Positions 43,055 through 54,803 of a stretch of 64,000 nt of DNA are shown piece by piece; the first letter of the stretch is position 1, and each line of letters begins with the position of its first letter. The DNA is taken from contig NZ_PGGW01000008.1 in the NCBI RefSeq assembly GCF_002794255.1, forward strand, positions 236,465-300,464, written 5' to 3'. The translations under genes and the position numbers were made by a program. The DNA comes from Streptomyces carminius. Lineage in GTDB: Bacteria > Actinomycetota > Actinomycetes > Streptomycetales > Streptomycetaceae. The notes below the pieces were generated by a model that ran no database searches, was not told the origin of the DNA, and saw only the letters and a program-made list of their open reading frames with translations.

Positions 43055-43117
43055 GGGGAGTCGTCGGCCTGCCGGGCGGTTGCCAAGCGGCACCGCCCGG
43101 CAGGCCGACGACTCCCC
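43055..43117. terminator. 25-bp perfect hairpin between convergent genes
   Basis: 43055-43079 is complementary to 43093-43117 with a 13-base loop. It lies between the TPR gene (plus, ends 42993) and the whiE hydroxylase gene (minus, ends 43189). Confidence 0.85.
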
Positions 43118-43188
43118 ACAAGGACAACCGAAGCGTCAGTCGGGCGGGGAGCCGGACCTCCGGGCGGTGCCCTGGTCAATCCTCGCTG

Positions 43189-44874
43189 TCAGGCGAGGCG
43201 GAGCAGGGCGGTGAGGACGCGGCGGAGGGTGGCCTCGGGATCGGCGGCGGGGCCGGGATGGCGCCAGGCGGTGAAGCCGTCGGGGCGGACGAGGACGGCG
43301 CCGTGGGAGGTGATGCCGTGCGGACCGGCCCAGTCGGAGGTGTCGGTGGGGGCCAGATCGGCGTGCGCGGCGGTGCCGACGCGATAGGAGGCGAGCGGCA
43401 CGGACAGTTCCCGGGAGACGCGGGCGGCCGCGTCGTGCCAGGGGGTGTCGGGGTGGCTGAGGAGGACGGGAGTGCGCTCGTAGAGGTCGAGGGTGGAGAC
43501 CGGCTCCTCCTGTCCGGGCCGGCGGAGCCACAGGTGGGGGGCGCGGGTGCCGGGCTCGCCCGTCAGCTCCAGGGTGTGGGGGAGGACGGGGGCGGCGGGG
43601 TCGGTGCCGAGGACGGCGCCGTCCGGGTAGCGGTAGCCGAGCGCGGCGGCGAGGATGCCCGCCTGCGGGTCCCCGCCGCCGGGGCCCGGCCGGCCGGGGC
43701 CGGGACGGTCCGCCGGGGGAGTGGGGGCGGGTTCGGGGACGTAGCCGGGGTGGTGGTGCTCGGCGGCACGGTCGGAGGCGCGGGCGGCGGTGGCCTGGGC
43801 GACGGGACGGCGTTCGGTGTCGTAGGTGTCCAGCAGGGCGGCGCCGGCCCAGCCGTGGTGGACGGCGGCGATCTTCCAGGCGAGGTTGTGGGCGTCCTGG
43901 ATGCCGGTGTTGGCGCCGAAGGCACCGGTGGGGGACATCTCGTGGGCCGCGTCGCCGGCGAGGAGGACGCGGCCGGCGCGGTAGGACAGGGCGACGCGTT
44001 CGGCGGCGTGCCAGGGGACCCGGCCGGTGACCGCCACGTCCAGACCGGGGTCACCGACGGCGCGGCGGATGTGGTCGGCACAGCGGCTGTCGGTGAAGTC
44101 CTCCAGGGTCTCGCCCCGCCCGGGCTGCCAGGGGAGGTGGAAGACCCACCGCTCGCGGTTGTCGACCGGCAGGAGCGTGCCGTCGGCCCCGGGGCCGGTG
44201 AGGTAGCACATCAGGAAACGGCGGTCGCCGACGAGGCCGGCCAGCGCGCGGGAGCGGAAGGCGACGCTGACGTTGTGGAACAGTTCGCCCGGTCCGCTGT
44301 GGCCGATGCCGAGTTGTTCGCGGACCGGGCTGCGGGGGCCGTCGGCGGCCACCAGGTAGTCGGCGCGAATGGTGCCGTGCTCGCCGGTGCGCAGGTCCTT
44401 GACGGTGGCGGTGACGCCGTCCGCACCGGGGGCGAGGCTGAGCAGTTCGGTGGAGAAGCGCAGGTCGCCGCCGAGTGCCCGGGCGCTTTCCAGCAGGACG
44501 GGCTCGAGGTCGTTCTGGCTGCACAGGCACCAGGAGCTGGGGCTGACGCGGGCGAGACGGCCGTCGGGGTCCATCCGCTGGAACAGCCACCGTCCGGCGG
44601 CGGGGTCGGACAGGGCCGGGGTCCGGAGAATGCCGTGGTTGCCGGCCAGGACGGCGGCGGCCCGGCGGACGGCCGGTTCGATTCCGGCGGTGCGGAACAC
44701 CTCCATGGTGCGGACGTTGTTGCCGCGCCCGCGGGGATGGGCGGAGGTGCCCGGGCGGCGTTCGACCAGGATGTGCCGCACCCCGAGGCGGCCCAGGAAG
44801 AGAGAGGTGGACAGGCCCACCAGGGACCCGCCGACGACGAGTACCGGGACCTGCGGATCGGCTTCCGTGTGCAT
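43189..44874 (-). CDS. whiE-ORFVIII: FAD-dependent aromatic hydroxylase of spore-pigment cluster (whiE ORFVIII type)
   Basis: A 561-aa class A flavin monooxygenase that hydroxylates the polyketide. Rossmann motif VLVVGGSLVGLSTSLFLGRL near residues 11-30, DG motif AADGPRSPVREQLG, and the FAD GD motif VLLAGDAAHEMSPTGAFGAN then GIQDAHNLAWK are intact. The C-terminal 150 residues look like the thioredoxin-like domain of PgaE/RdmE-type enzymes. ATG 44874 has GGAGGGCAG upstream. Divergent from the PKS operon exactly as in the S. coelicolor whiE locus, which supports the assignment. Confidence 0.93.
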   Translation of the reverse strand: MHTEADPQVPVLVVGGSLVGLSTSLFLGRLGVRHILVERRPGTSAHPRGRGNNVRTMEVFRTAGIEPAVRRAAAVLAGNHGILRTPALSDPAAGRWLFQRMDPDGRLARVSPSSWCLCSQNDLEPVLLESARALGGDLRFSTELLSLAPGADGVTATVKDLRTGEHGTIRADYLVAADGPRSPVREQLGIGHSGPGELFHNVSVAFRSRALAGLVGDRRFLMCYLTGPGADGTLLPVDNRERWVFHLPWQPGRGETLEDFTDSRCADHIRRAVGDPGLDVAVTGRVPWHAAERVALSYRAGRVLLAGDAAHEMSPTGAFGANTGIQDAHNLAWKIAAVHHGWAGAALLDTYDTERRPVAQATAARASDRAAEHHHPGYVPEPAPTPPADRPGPGRPGPGGGDPQAGILAAALGYRYPDGAVLGTDPAAPVLPHTLELTGEPGTRAPHLWLRRPGQEEPVSTLDLYERTPVLLSHPDTPWHDAAARVSRELSVPLASYRVGTAAHADLAPTDTSDWAGPHGITSHGAVLVRPDGFTAWRHPGPAADPEATLRRVLTALLRLA

Positions 44875-45219
44875 CTGCCCTCCAGGGCGTCGACCCGGTG
44901 CCCGCGCCCGCGGGCACCGCGATGATGCATGCCACCCCCGGCCGTGGTCCGGCGCTGTTTCACCCGGATGAGCCCACCGGGCCGCCGGGGACCCGGCCGG
45001 GAACGGACGGGCTGAGGTCCGGTCACATGCCGCGCCGGGCATGGACCTGTCGGGGCGTCACCTGATTGAGCCGCAGGAATTGCGGGGCGGACGGAGCCGT
45101 CACACGATCAGGAATCGTGGTGGGCGTTCCCCGGGTGAGCGGGCGCCGGTCTCCTTGCCTCCGGGGCCTTCGTTCGCCCGGGGCCGAATCCTTCCTGGTC
45201 GATGAGAGAGGTGCGCCGG
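44875..45219. promoter_or_regulatory. Divergent whiE promoter region
   Basis: 345 bases between ORFVIII and ORFI. It contains a hairpin in the ORFVIII leader (GGTGCCCGCG 44897-44906 with 44909-44918) and an inverted repeat CACGAT-N5-ATCGTG (45103-45119) about 100 bases before ORFI. In S. coelicolor this position holds developmentally controlled whiE promoters, one sigma-F dependent; hexamers could not be assigned here. Confidence 0.5.
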
Positions 45220-46365
45220 ATGACAGCCTCGGGCCGTGTGTCCCCGGTGTCGGGCCGTGTTTCCCAGTCGGTGTTCGACGGCACCCGGCTACGGGTGGTG
45301 CTGCTGCTGGAGGTGGCCGACGAGGACCGGCGGCGTTTCCTGGACGCCTACGAACGGATGTGCCGCCAGGTGGCGTCCACACCGGGGCACATCCAGGACC
45401 AGGTGTGCCAGTCGGTGGAGGACCCCTCCCAGTGGCTGATCACCAGCGAGTGGGAGAGCGCCCCGCCGTTCCTGGCCTGGGTGAACAGCGAGGAGCATCT
45501 GGAGATGGTCCGCCCGCTGCGTGCCTGCGTCCGCAGCATGCGGTCGCTGCGCTTCGGTGTACTGCGGCAGACCGGGCGCGGGTCCGTCGCCGGCCCGCCG
45601 GCGGAGCCCCGCGCGGGGGACGTGGCGGTGCGGCACGCGGTGACCTACACCGTCACTCCCGGCAGCGAGTCGAAGGTGGCCGAGATCCTGTCCGGCCATC
45701 CCCTGCCGGAAGCGGAGGAGGGGGTGGGACTGTGCGGCACCGCCCTGTTCCTGCACGGCAACCGCGTCGTCCAGACCTTCGAACTGCGGCAGTTGGACGG
45801 TGATGTGCTCACCAGTCTGCTCCGGGTGGCCGCCCGGCCCGAGGTACGGGCGGTGGAGGAGGCCCTGGCCCCGTATCTGGAGCGGGAGCGGGAACTGGGC
45901 GAGGTGTCCGCCGCCCGGGCCTTCTTCACCCGGGCGGCACTGCCGGCCGTGCACCACACGGTCTTCGCCCGGCCCGCCCCGCCGCGGGTACGGCGGCACG
46001 CCCTGTGCTACCCGGCCCGGGCCGGCCGCGGGGAGGAACTGGCGCGGCTGCTGGCCGGGCAGGACGGCACGAGCGCTGCCGATCCCGGAAGCCCGGTGTG
46101 CGCCGCCACCGTCTTCCACCGCGACGACCTGGTGGTACGTCTGGTGGAGATGGACGGCGAGGCGGACACCGCCCCCGCCGCCGTCACGGGCCTGGCCGAG
46201 CCCGCGGCCGCCGCCGAGGCCGGACGCCTGCTCGACGGCGAGGCCCTTGGGCTGTGCGGCGACCCGGCCGCCGCACACCCCCCGGCCGTCGAGAACCGGC
46301 TCCTGCGTCTGCTCGCACGCTCCGGCATGCGGCTCCTGGCCGACCGCAGAGCCCCCGGCCTGTGA
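45220..46365 (+). CDS. whiE-ORFI: SchA/CurD-like protein, spore-pigment cluster (whiE ORFI type)
   Basis: A 381-aa protein. ATG 45220 is preferred over 45202 because AGAGAGG lies upstream. Residues 20-110 resemble an antibiotic-biosynthesis-monooxygenase (ABM) domain (RLRVVLLLEVADEDRRRFLD, SEWESAPPFLAWVNSEEHLE). The remainder is SchA/CurD-like and contains two further similar modules (RHAVTYTVTPGSESKVAEIL; RRHALCYPARAGRGEELARL). WhiE ORFI has been proposed to influence pigment location or retention; its biochemical role is unsettled. First gene of a seven-gene operon. Confidence 0.9.
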   Translation: MTASGRVSPVSGRVSQSVFDGTRLRVVLLLEVADEDRRRFLDAYERMCRQVASTPGHIQDQVCQSVEDPSQWLITSEWESAPPFLAWVNSEEHLEMVRPLRACVRSMRSLRFGVLRQTGRGSVAGPPAEPRAGDVAVRHAVTYTVTPGSESKVAEILSGHPLPEAEEGVGLCGTALFLHGNRVVQTFELRQLDGDVLTSLLRVAARPEVRAVEEALAPYLERERELGEVSAARAFFTRAALPAVHHTVFARPAPPRVRRHALCYPARAGRGEELARLLAGQDGTSAADPGSPVCAATVFHRDDLVVRLVEMDGEADTAPAAVTGLAEPAAAAEAGRLLDGEALGLCGDPAAAHPPAVENRLLRLLARSGMRLLADRRAPGL

Positions 46366-46463
46366 ACACCGAAGGCCGCGGACAGCCGCCCGGCCGGTGC
46401 CCGGCACTCCGCCTCGTCCGCCGTTTCCCGCCACCCTTCCTCACCCACTGGGAGTGATCGATC

Positions 46464-46889
46464 GTGACCGAGCAAGGCCCCCGCATCGTGGCCCTCGACC
46501 GGATTCCGCCCAACCGCCGCCGCGGCGGTGACCTACGAGCGCTGCTCACCCCCACCACGGCCGGTGCCACCAGCGGTTTCATGGGACTGGCCACCGTGGA
46601 TCCGGGAGACCGGATCGGGGAGCACTACCACCCGTACTCCGAGGAGTTCGTCTACGTCGTCGCCGGTGACCTGGAGGTGGACCTGGACGGTGTCCCGCAC
46701 GTTCTGGGACCTGACCAGGGAGTGTTCATCCCGGCTCGTGTGCGGCACCGTTTCCGCAACACCGGCAGCACGCAGGCCCGGCTGGTGTTCCACCTGGGGC
46801 CGCTGGCCCCGCGGCCCGAGCTCGGGCACGTCGACACCGAGGAGACCCCCGCCGAGCCGACGGCCGAACCGTCCGGAGTGGTGGCGTGA
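46464..46889 (+). CDS. whiE-ORFII: Cupin domain protein, spore-pigment cluster (whiE ORFII type)
   Basis: A 141-aa single-domain cupin. The metal-binding motif [20 protein letters not shown] supplies two His and Glu, and the second motif is [17 protein letters not shown]. CurC/WhiE-ORFII cupins accompany pigment PKSs and may assist cyclisation or folding of the polyketide. GTG 46464 has GGGAGTG upstream. Its stop overlaps the ketosynthase start (GTGA). Confidence 0.93.
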   Translation: MTEQGPRIVALDRIPPNRRRGGDLRALLTPTTAGATSGFMGLATVDPGDRIGEHYHPYSEEFVYVVAGDLEVDLDGVPHVLGPDQGVFIPARVRHRFRNTGSTQARLVFHLGPLAPRPELGHVDTEETPAEPTAEPSGVVA

Positions 46890-48154
46890 CCCGTTGCGTG
46901 GCCGTCACCGGCATCGGTGTGGTGGCTCCGGGCGGGATCGGCGCGGACGCGTTCTGGGAACTGCTGGCCGCCGGCCGGACAGCCACCCGGCGCATCACCC
47001 TGTTCGACCCGGCGGGTCTGCGGTCGCAGATCGCGGCCGAGTGCGACTTCGACCCGCTCGCGCACGGTCTGACCGAGCAGCAGAGCCGAAGCTGCGACCG
47101 GTACGTGCAGTTCGCGCTGGTGGCCGCCGCCGAGGCGATCGCCGACGCCGGACTGGAGCCGGGCCGGGAGGACCCGTGGCGGACGGGTGTGTTCCTGGGG
47201 ACCGCGGTGGGCGGCACCACCCGGCTGGAACACGACTACGTGGCCGTCAGCGACCGCGGCCGGCGCTGGGACGTGGACCACCGCCGGGCCGGGCCCCACC
47301 TGCACCGGGCCTTCACCCCCGCCACCCTCGCCTCGGCCGTCGCCGAACAGGCGGGGGCCCGCGGCCCGGTGCAGGCGGTCTCCACCGGCTGCACCTCGGG
47401 CCTGGACGCCGTCGGCCACGCCTTCCACGCCATCACCGAGGGCCGCGCGGACATCTGCCTCGCCGGTGCCTCCGACTCGCCGATCTCCCCGATCTCCATG
47501 GCCTGCTTCGACGCGATCAGGGCCACCTCCCCCAACAACGACGATCCCGCGCACGCCTCCCGGCCCTTCGACGCGGACCGGGACGGGTTCGTGATGGGGG
47601 AGGGCGGCGCGGTCCTGGTGCTGGAGGAGGCCGGGCACGCCCGGGCCCGCGGTGCGCGGGTGTACGCCGAGATCGCCGGTTACGCCACCTTCGGCAACGC
47701 GTACCACATGACCGGCCTGACCCGGGAGGGCCTGGAGATGGCCCGCGCCATCGACGCCGCCCTGGCGGCGGCCCGCCTGAACGGTTCGGACGTCGACTAC
47801 GTCAACGCCCACGGCTCGGGCACCCGGCAGAACGACCGCCACGAGACCGCGGCGGTGAAACGTTCCCTCGGCGCCCATGCCCACCGGACACCGATGAGTT
47901 CGATCAAGTCCATGGTCGGGCACTCCCTGGGCGCCATCGGCTCCATCGAACTCGCCGCCTGTGTGCTCGCCCTGACCCACCAGACGGTTCCCCCGACGGC
48001 GAACTACACCACCCCCGACCCCGAGTGCGACCTGGACTACGTGCCCCGCCAGGCCCGCGAACACCGGCTGCGCAGCGTGCTGTCGGTCGGCAGCGGCTTC
48101 GGCGGCTTCCAGTCCGCCGTCGTCCTCACCCTGCCCCGCGGGGGAACACGGTGA
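46886..48154 (+). CDS. whiE-ORFIII: Type II PKS ketosynthase alpha, spore pigment (whiE ORFIII type)
   Basis: A 422-aa ketosynthase catalysing chain elongation with malonyl-ACP. The catalytic triad is intact: Cys169 in [11 protein letters not shown], His309 in NAHGSGT and His346 in VGHSLGAIG. Overlaps both neighbours by GTGA, ensuring stoichiometric synthesis with the chain length factor. Chain length for whiE-type systems is C24, by analogy. Confidence 0.96.
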   Translation: MTRCVAVTGIGVVAPGGIGADAFWELLAAGRTATRRITLFDPAGLRSQIAAECDFDPLAHGLTEQQSRSCDRYVQFALVAAAEAIADAGLEPGREDPWRTGVFLGTAVGGTTRLEHDYVAVSDRGRRWDVDHRRAGPHLHRAFTPATLASAVAEQAGARGPVQAVSTGCTSGLDAVGHAFHAITEGRADICLAGASDSPISPISMACFDAIRATSPNNDDPAHASRPFDADRDGFVMGEGGAVLVLEEAGHARARGARVYAEIAGYATFGNAYHMTGLTREGLEMARAIDAALAAARLNGSDVDYVNAHGSGTRQNDRHETAAVKRSLGAHAHRTPMSSIKSMVGHSLGAIGSIELAACVLALTHQTVPPTANYTTPDPECDLDYVPRQAREHRLRSVLSVGSGFGGFQSAVVLTLPRGGTR

Positions 48155-49401
48155 CCCCCCGCCGGGCCGCGCGGCGCGCGGTCGTCACCGGTGTCGGCGT
48201 GGTGGCGCCCGGCGGCATCGGGACGGAGACGTTCTGGAAGAACACCGCGGACGGCGCGGTGGCCCTGGAACGGATCACCCGGGAGGGCTGTACCCATCTG
48301 CCGGTGCGGGTGGCCGGCCAGGTGAACGGCTTCGACCCGGAGACCGCGGTGGAGCCCGCCTTCCTGGTGCAGACCGACCGGTTCACCCACTTCGCGCTGG
48401 CCGCGGCGGCCTGGGCGCTGGAGGACGCCCGACTGGCCCCCGCCGACCTCGCCTCTCCCTACGACGCCGGGGTGGTCACCGCCGCCGGATCCGGCGGCGG
48501 CGAGTTCGGACAGCGCGAACTGCAGAAACTGTGGGGGCAGGGCTCCCGGTACGTGGGGCCCTACCAGTCCATCGCCTGGTTCTACGCCGCCAGCACCGGC
48601 CAGCTCTCCATCCGCGGCGGCTTCAAGGGGCCCTGCGCGGTGGTGGCCGGCGACGAGACCGGCGGCCTGGAGGCGCTGGCGCACGCCGCCCGCACCGTCG
48701 CCCGCGGCACCACCGCCGTCCTGGCCGGGGCGACCGAGGCCCCCCTGGCCCCGTACTCGATGGTCTGCCAGCTGGGCTATCCGGGCATCAGCACCGAGGA
48801 CGACCCCGGCCGTGCCTACCGCCCCTTCACCTCCACGGCCTGCGGCTTCGCCCCCGCCGAGGGGGGCGCCATGTTCGTGGTGGAGGACCAGGCGACCGCC
48901 GAGCGGCGCGGTGCCACCGTGCGTGCCGTCCTCGCCGGGCACGCCACTACCTTCACCGGGGCCGGCCGGTGGGAGGACTCCCGCGCGGGCCTGGCCCGCG
49001 CGATCGGAGGCGCGCTGGCCGAGGCCGGCTGCGCCCCGGAGGAGGTCGACGTGGTCTTCGCCGACGCCCTGGGCACCCCGGCGGCGGACCGGGCCGAAGC
49101 CGGCGCCGTCACCGACGCCCTCGGCCCGCATGCCGCGCGGGTACCGGTCACCGCGCCGAAGGCCGGGACCGGCCGGGCCTACTGCGCCGCCTCCGCCCTG
49201 GACGCCGCAGCCGCCGTCCTGGCCCTCGAACACGGCGTCGTCCCCCCCACCCCCGACGCCGGCGACGTCCGCTGCGATCTGGACCTGGTCACCGGCCGGG
49301 CCCGGCCCGCCGCCTTGCGCAGCGCCCTGGTCCTCAGCCGGGGACTGATGGGCACCAACGCCGCCCTCGTGCTGCGCCGCCCCGCCGGACCGTCCCGCTG
49401 A
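48151..49401 (+). CDS. whiE-ORFIV: Chain length factor (KS beta), spore pigment (whiE ORFIV type)
   Basis: A 416-aa KS-beta partner. The position of the KS Cys is Glu169 ([13 protein letters not shown]) in place of the Gln typical of antibiotic-type chain length factors. It keeps the thiolase fold ([40 protein letters not shown]). It heterodimerises with ORFIII and sets polyketide length. GTG 48151 overlaps the KS stop. Confidence 0.95.
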   Translation: MTPRRAARRAVVTGVGVVAPGGIGTETFWKNTADGAVALERITREGCTHLPVRVAGQVNGFDPETAVEPAFLVQTDRFTHFALAAAAWALEDARLAPADLASPYDAGVVTAAGSGGGEFGQRELQKLWGQGSRYVGPYQSIAWFYAASTGQLSIRGGFKGPCAVVAGDETGGLEALAHAARTVARGTTAVLAGATEAPLAPYSMVCQLGYPGISTEDDPGRAYRPFTSTACGFAPAEGGAMFVVEDQATAERRGATVRAVLAGHATTFTGAGRWEDSRAGLARAIGGALAEAGCAPEEVDVVFADALGTPAADRAEAGAVTDALGPHAARVPVTAPKAGTGRAYCAASALDAAAAVLALEHGVVPPTPDAGDVRCDLDLVTGRARPAALRSALVLSRGLMGTNAALVLRRPAGPSR

Positions 49402-49434
49402 CCCCTCACCGATCCCCTCTGGAAGGAGCCACCC

Positions 49435-50544
<1,110 letters not shown>

Positions 50545-50598
50545 CCACCCGGCCCCCCCGGTCCCCGGCCCTCGGCACGACCGGGCCGGGGAACAGAA

Positions 50599-50643
50599 AC
50601 AGCCGGAGTGTCCGGGCCCGGCGGGCCCGGACACTCCGGCTGT
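50599..50643. terminator. 21-bp perfect hairpin between convergent genes
   Basis: 50599-50619 is complementary to 50623-50643 with a GGC loop, between the whiE operon (plus, ends 50544) and the GH5 gene (minus, ends 50660). Confidence 0.88.
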
Positions 50644-50659
50644 CCGACGGTGGCGCCGG

Positions 50660-52423
50660 TCAGGCGGCGGTGCCGGTGACCGAGGTACCGGACCTGGTGA
50701 CGTGGTAGGTCACCGTCGTCCCGCTCCAGTAGTGGAAGGTGAGCGTCACCGGGGCGCCGTCCTCGACCTCGGCGAAGAAGTCGGGGGTCAGGGTGGTGAC
50801 GCCGGCGGCGTAGTCGGGCGCGAACGCGCGGTCGTACTCCTTGTAAGGCGTCCAGCCGTGCGGGCCGGCGTTGGTGCCGTCGGCGTAGGTGGCCTCCATC
50901 GTGGCGAGTCTGTCACCGCGGAAGTCGGTGGGGACGGCGAAGGAGTCGGTCGTTCCGGTGGCGCTCCGCAGGACCGGTGTGTCGTGGGTGACCAGGTCGA
51001 TCCGCCAGGGGACGCCGTGCGAGAACCGCGCGTGCAGCACCGCGTTGGTCCCGTAGGCCCGTGATCCGCTCAGCCGGGTGAGCGCGGAGGCGGTGATCGT
51101 GAGCCGGTCGTCCTGGACGGTGTAGTCCGTGCCGCGTACCAGGTCGCCGGCGCCGTGGCGCAGCCCCGTGAACGAGGTGCCGTTGAGGTTCAGGGTGAGC
51201 GTCTTGTCGGTGACGGCCGCCGCGCGGGCGCTGAACACCTGGTCGGAGGAGGCCGTGCCGGACCGGGTCGTCCAACTGGACTCGATCTGCGCGAACAGCT
51301 CCGGATCGTTCCACCGGAAACCGGTGCGCTGGAAGTGCTGGCCGTTGTCCCACAGCATGGTGGTGAGCTGCCGGATGCGGGCGTGGTGGCCCAGGGACTC
51401 GAAGAACTTCAGTTTCTCACCCTGCTGGATGGTACCGGTGTGCCGGTCGAATCCCAGGAGGCCGTATTCGCCGAGGATCACCGGGATTCCCCGGGCCACG
51501 AAGGTGTTGTGGACGCGGTCGAACGTGTCGGTCAGGTCCTTCTGAGCAGTGGCGTCGAAACGCGTCCCGCCCGCGACGTTCACGCTGAACGGCCAGTAGC
51601 CGTAGTAGTGCACCGTCGCGGCGAGATTGGGGTCGCCGAGGGTGTCGAAGGTGGCGGTCAGTTCGTCCAGCCGCGCCTGATCGGCCGAGGTGTGCAGGGT
51701 GGGCAGGACGAGGAGCCGGGTCGTGTTGTTGCCGCCGGAGCCGCGCACGATGCGGTGGAACGAGGTGTTGAGCTCGTTCAGCAACTCCGCGTTCCGGGCG
51801 TCGTCGGCGCCGCCGGTGAACTGCGGCTCGTTGACGCTCTCGAAGACGAGCCGGGGCGAGGAGTCCCGGAACGCGGCGGCCACCTGCCGCCAGGTGGCGT
51901 CGTAGCGGGCGAGCACCCCGGCGCGGTCGGCCGGCATGTCCGCGATCCACTGCCAGGAGTCGTGATGCACGTCGATCATCACGTGGAAGCCGTCCGCGAG
52001 CGCCCAGTCGACCACTTCCCTGACACGGTCCAGGTGGGCCGGGTCGATGGTGTGGTCCGGGGCCGGCCCCTGGTGCCGGCCCCAGGTCACCGGGATGCGG
52101 ACGCTGTTGAACCCCTGGGCTCTGATGTTGTCGAGAAGCGCCTCGGTGACGCGCGGATTGCCCCACGAGGTCTCGTCTTCGCCGGTGGCGTCGAGGGAGT
52201 TGCCCAGGTTCCACCCGGGCTGCATCGCGGCGACCTGCGCCATCGCGCCGTCCGGGGCCGGGGCCGGGGTGCCGTGTGTGGTGGTGGAGGGGGCAACCGG
52301 GACGGCCGCCCCGGCGGTGCCGGGGACCGCCAGGCTCAGTCCGGCGAGCAGCGTGACGACGCCGATCGCCGGCATGCGGAATCCCCGTCGAATCGTTCTC
52401 ATGTGGTCCCGTAAACCGGACAT
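50660..52423 (-). CDS. Secreted GH5 (GH5_4-like) endoglucanase with X2 and CBM46-like modules
   Basis: A 587-aa exported glycosidase. ATG 52423 follows AAGGAGCGCC. The signal sequence runs to about AGA-AVP (residues 38-40), with IRRGFRM giving a weak Tat-like look. Residues 65-390 are the catalytic barrel: GWNLGNSLDA, RIPVTWG, acid/base Glu199 in SVNEPQ and nucleophile Glu319 in VILGEYG. Residues about 400-485 are an Ig-like X2 module and 490-587 a CBM46-like module, the Cel5B architecture known for beta-glucan/xyloglucan enzymes. Two inverted repeats upstream (52604-52662) are candidate operators. Confidence 0.93.
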   Translation of the reverse strand: MSGLRDHMRTIRRGFRMPAIGVVTLLAGLSLAVPGTAGAAVPVAPSTTTHGTPAPAPDGAMAQVAAMQPGWNLGNSLDATGEDETSWGNPRVTEALLDNIRAQGFNSVRIPVTWGRHQGPAPDHTIDPAHLDRVREVVDWALADGFHVMIDVHHDSWQWIADMPADRAGVLARYDATWRQVAAAFRDSSPRLVFESVNEPQFTGGADDARNAELLNELNTSFHRIVRGSGGNNTTRLLVLPTLHTSADQARLDELTATFDTLGDPNLAATVHYYGYWPFSVNVAGGTRFDATAQKDLTDTFDRVHNTFVARGIPVILGEYGLLGFDRHTGTIQQGEKLKFFESLGHHARIRQLTTMLWDNGQHFQRTGFRWNDPELFAQIESSWTTRSGTASSDQVFSARAAAVTDKTLTLNLNGTSFTGLRHGAGDLVRGTDYTVQDDRLTITASALTRLSGSRAYGTNAVLHARFSHGVPWRIDLVTHDTPVLRSATGTTDSFAVPTDFRGDRLATMEATYADGTNAGPHGWTPYKEYDRAFAPDYAAGVTTLTPDFFAEVEDGAPVTLTFHYWSGTTVTYHVTRSGTSVTGTAA

Positions 52424-52603
52424 GGCGCTCCTTGTGACTGCGGACCGCGGCGGGAGGAAAGAGCTGGAGAGCGATCGCGGCCCGCTGGAGCCGCGTGTTC
52501 GGGCGCCGCTTCGCCGTGATGCTGACAGCGACACACCGGCGGCGCAAGGGATTCGCCGGGAAACCGGTAAATCCTGCGGCTTGTCGATGTGGACTTCGGG
52601 GAA

Positions 52604-52662
52604 GAACGAGACGTTCCGCCATCAACTTCGACCACTGAATGAAGTGTCGAATGGAATTCGAC
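52604..52662. promoter_or_regulatory. Two inverted repeats upstream of the GH5 gene
   Basis: GAACG-AGA-CGTTC (52604-52616) and GTCGAAT-GGA-ATTCGAC (52646-52662), both perfect with 3-base centres, 180-240 bases upstream of the GH5 start. A further TTCGAC occurs at 52627-52632. They are not CebR boxes. The rest of the 571-base gap 52424-52994 shows no gene. Confidence 0.45.
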
Positions 52663-52959
52663 GGCGGATCGCCGAGTTCGGTTTCCCGCGGCGCCGTCCG
52701 GCGGTATTCCACCGCCCTGTCCGGCGCGGAGCGCGTCGGTGCGGCCCGGACAGGGCGGGCCGCGGCCGCGACATGGCGGCGCTCCCTGTCCTCCTCCGGC
52801 TGCGGCGGCGGGTGGGTCCGTTCGTGTCGCCCGGAGTGTCCGGTGCTCCGCGTCGTCGAGCGCGGTGCCGGCTGCCCTGCGGGCCCCGTCGCGCCGCCGG
52901 AGGGCGGGCGGGCTCCCGGGCGGGCCGTGGTCGAATGACCGGGAGAACCGGCCGGGACT

Positions 52960-54443
<1,484 letters not shown>

Positions 54444-54803
54444 ACACAACGCCCGGGGCACACAGGCCGCGCGCGGATCAGTGCCCACCGGGTGCCGCCG
54501 GGCCGCACCTGCCCCCTGTGGGGGAGAGGGCCGGGACTCCTCCGGTTCTCTCTCCTCACCGGAACGACGCGCAAGCGGAGATCCGTGAGGACGGACGGGA
54601 ACCGGGGCGGCCGTGTCCGGTGACCTCCGGCAGTCACCGAGGACCGGCCGACGGCCGCCCGCCCGCCACCGCCAGGGCCGGACACGCCCCCGGACCGGTC
54701 GGCTTCCCGTTCGTCCCGCGGTTGCTGCCGCGGACCGGAATTCCAGCGGGACAAACCGGTGCGGAGAGCCGGCGCGGTGAACCCCGGCGGTGCCCCACCA
54801 CCG
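54444..54803. other. Intergenic region between argG and sirtuin gene
   Basis: 360 bases between convergent genes. The only structure seen is CGGTGAC (54618-54624) with GTCACCG (54633-54639), a 7-bp stem. No gene supported. Confidence 0.5.
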
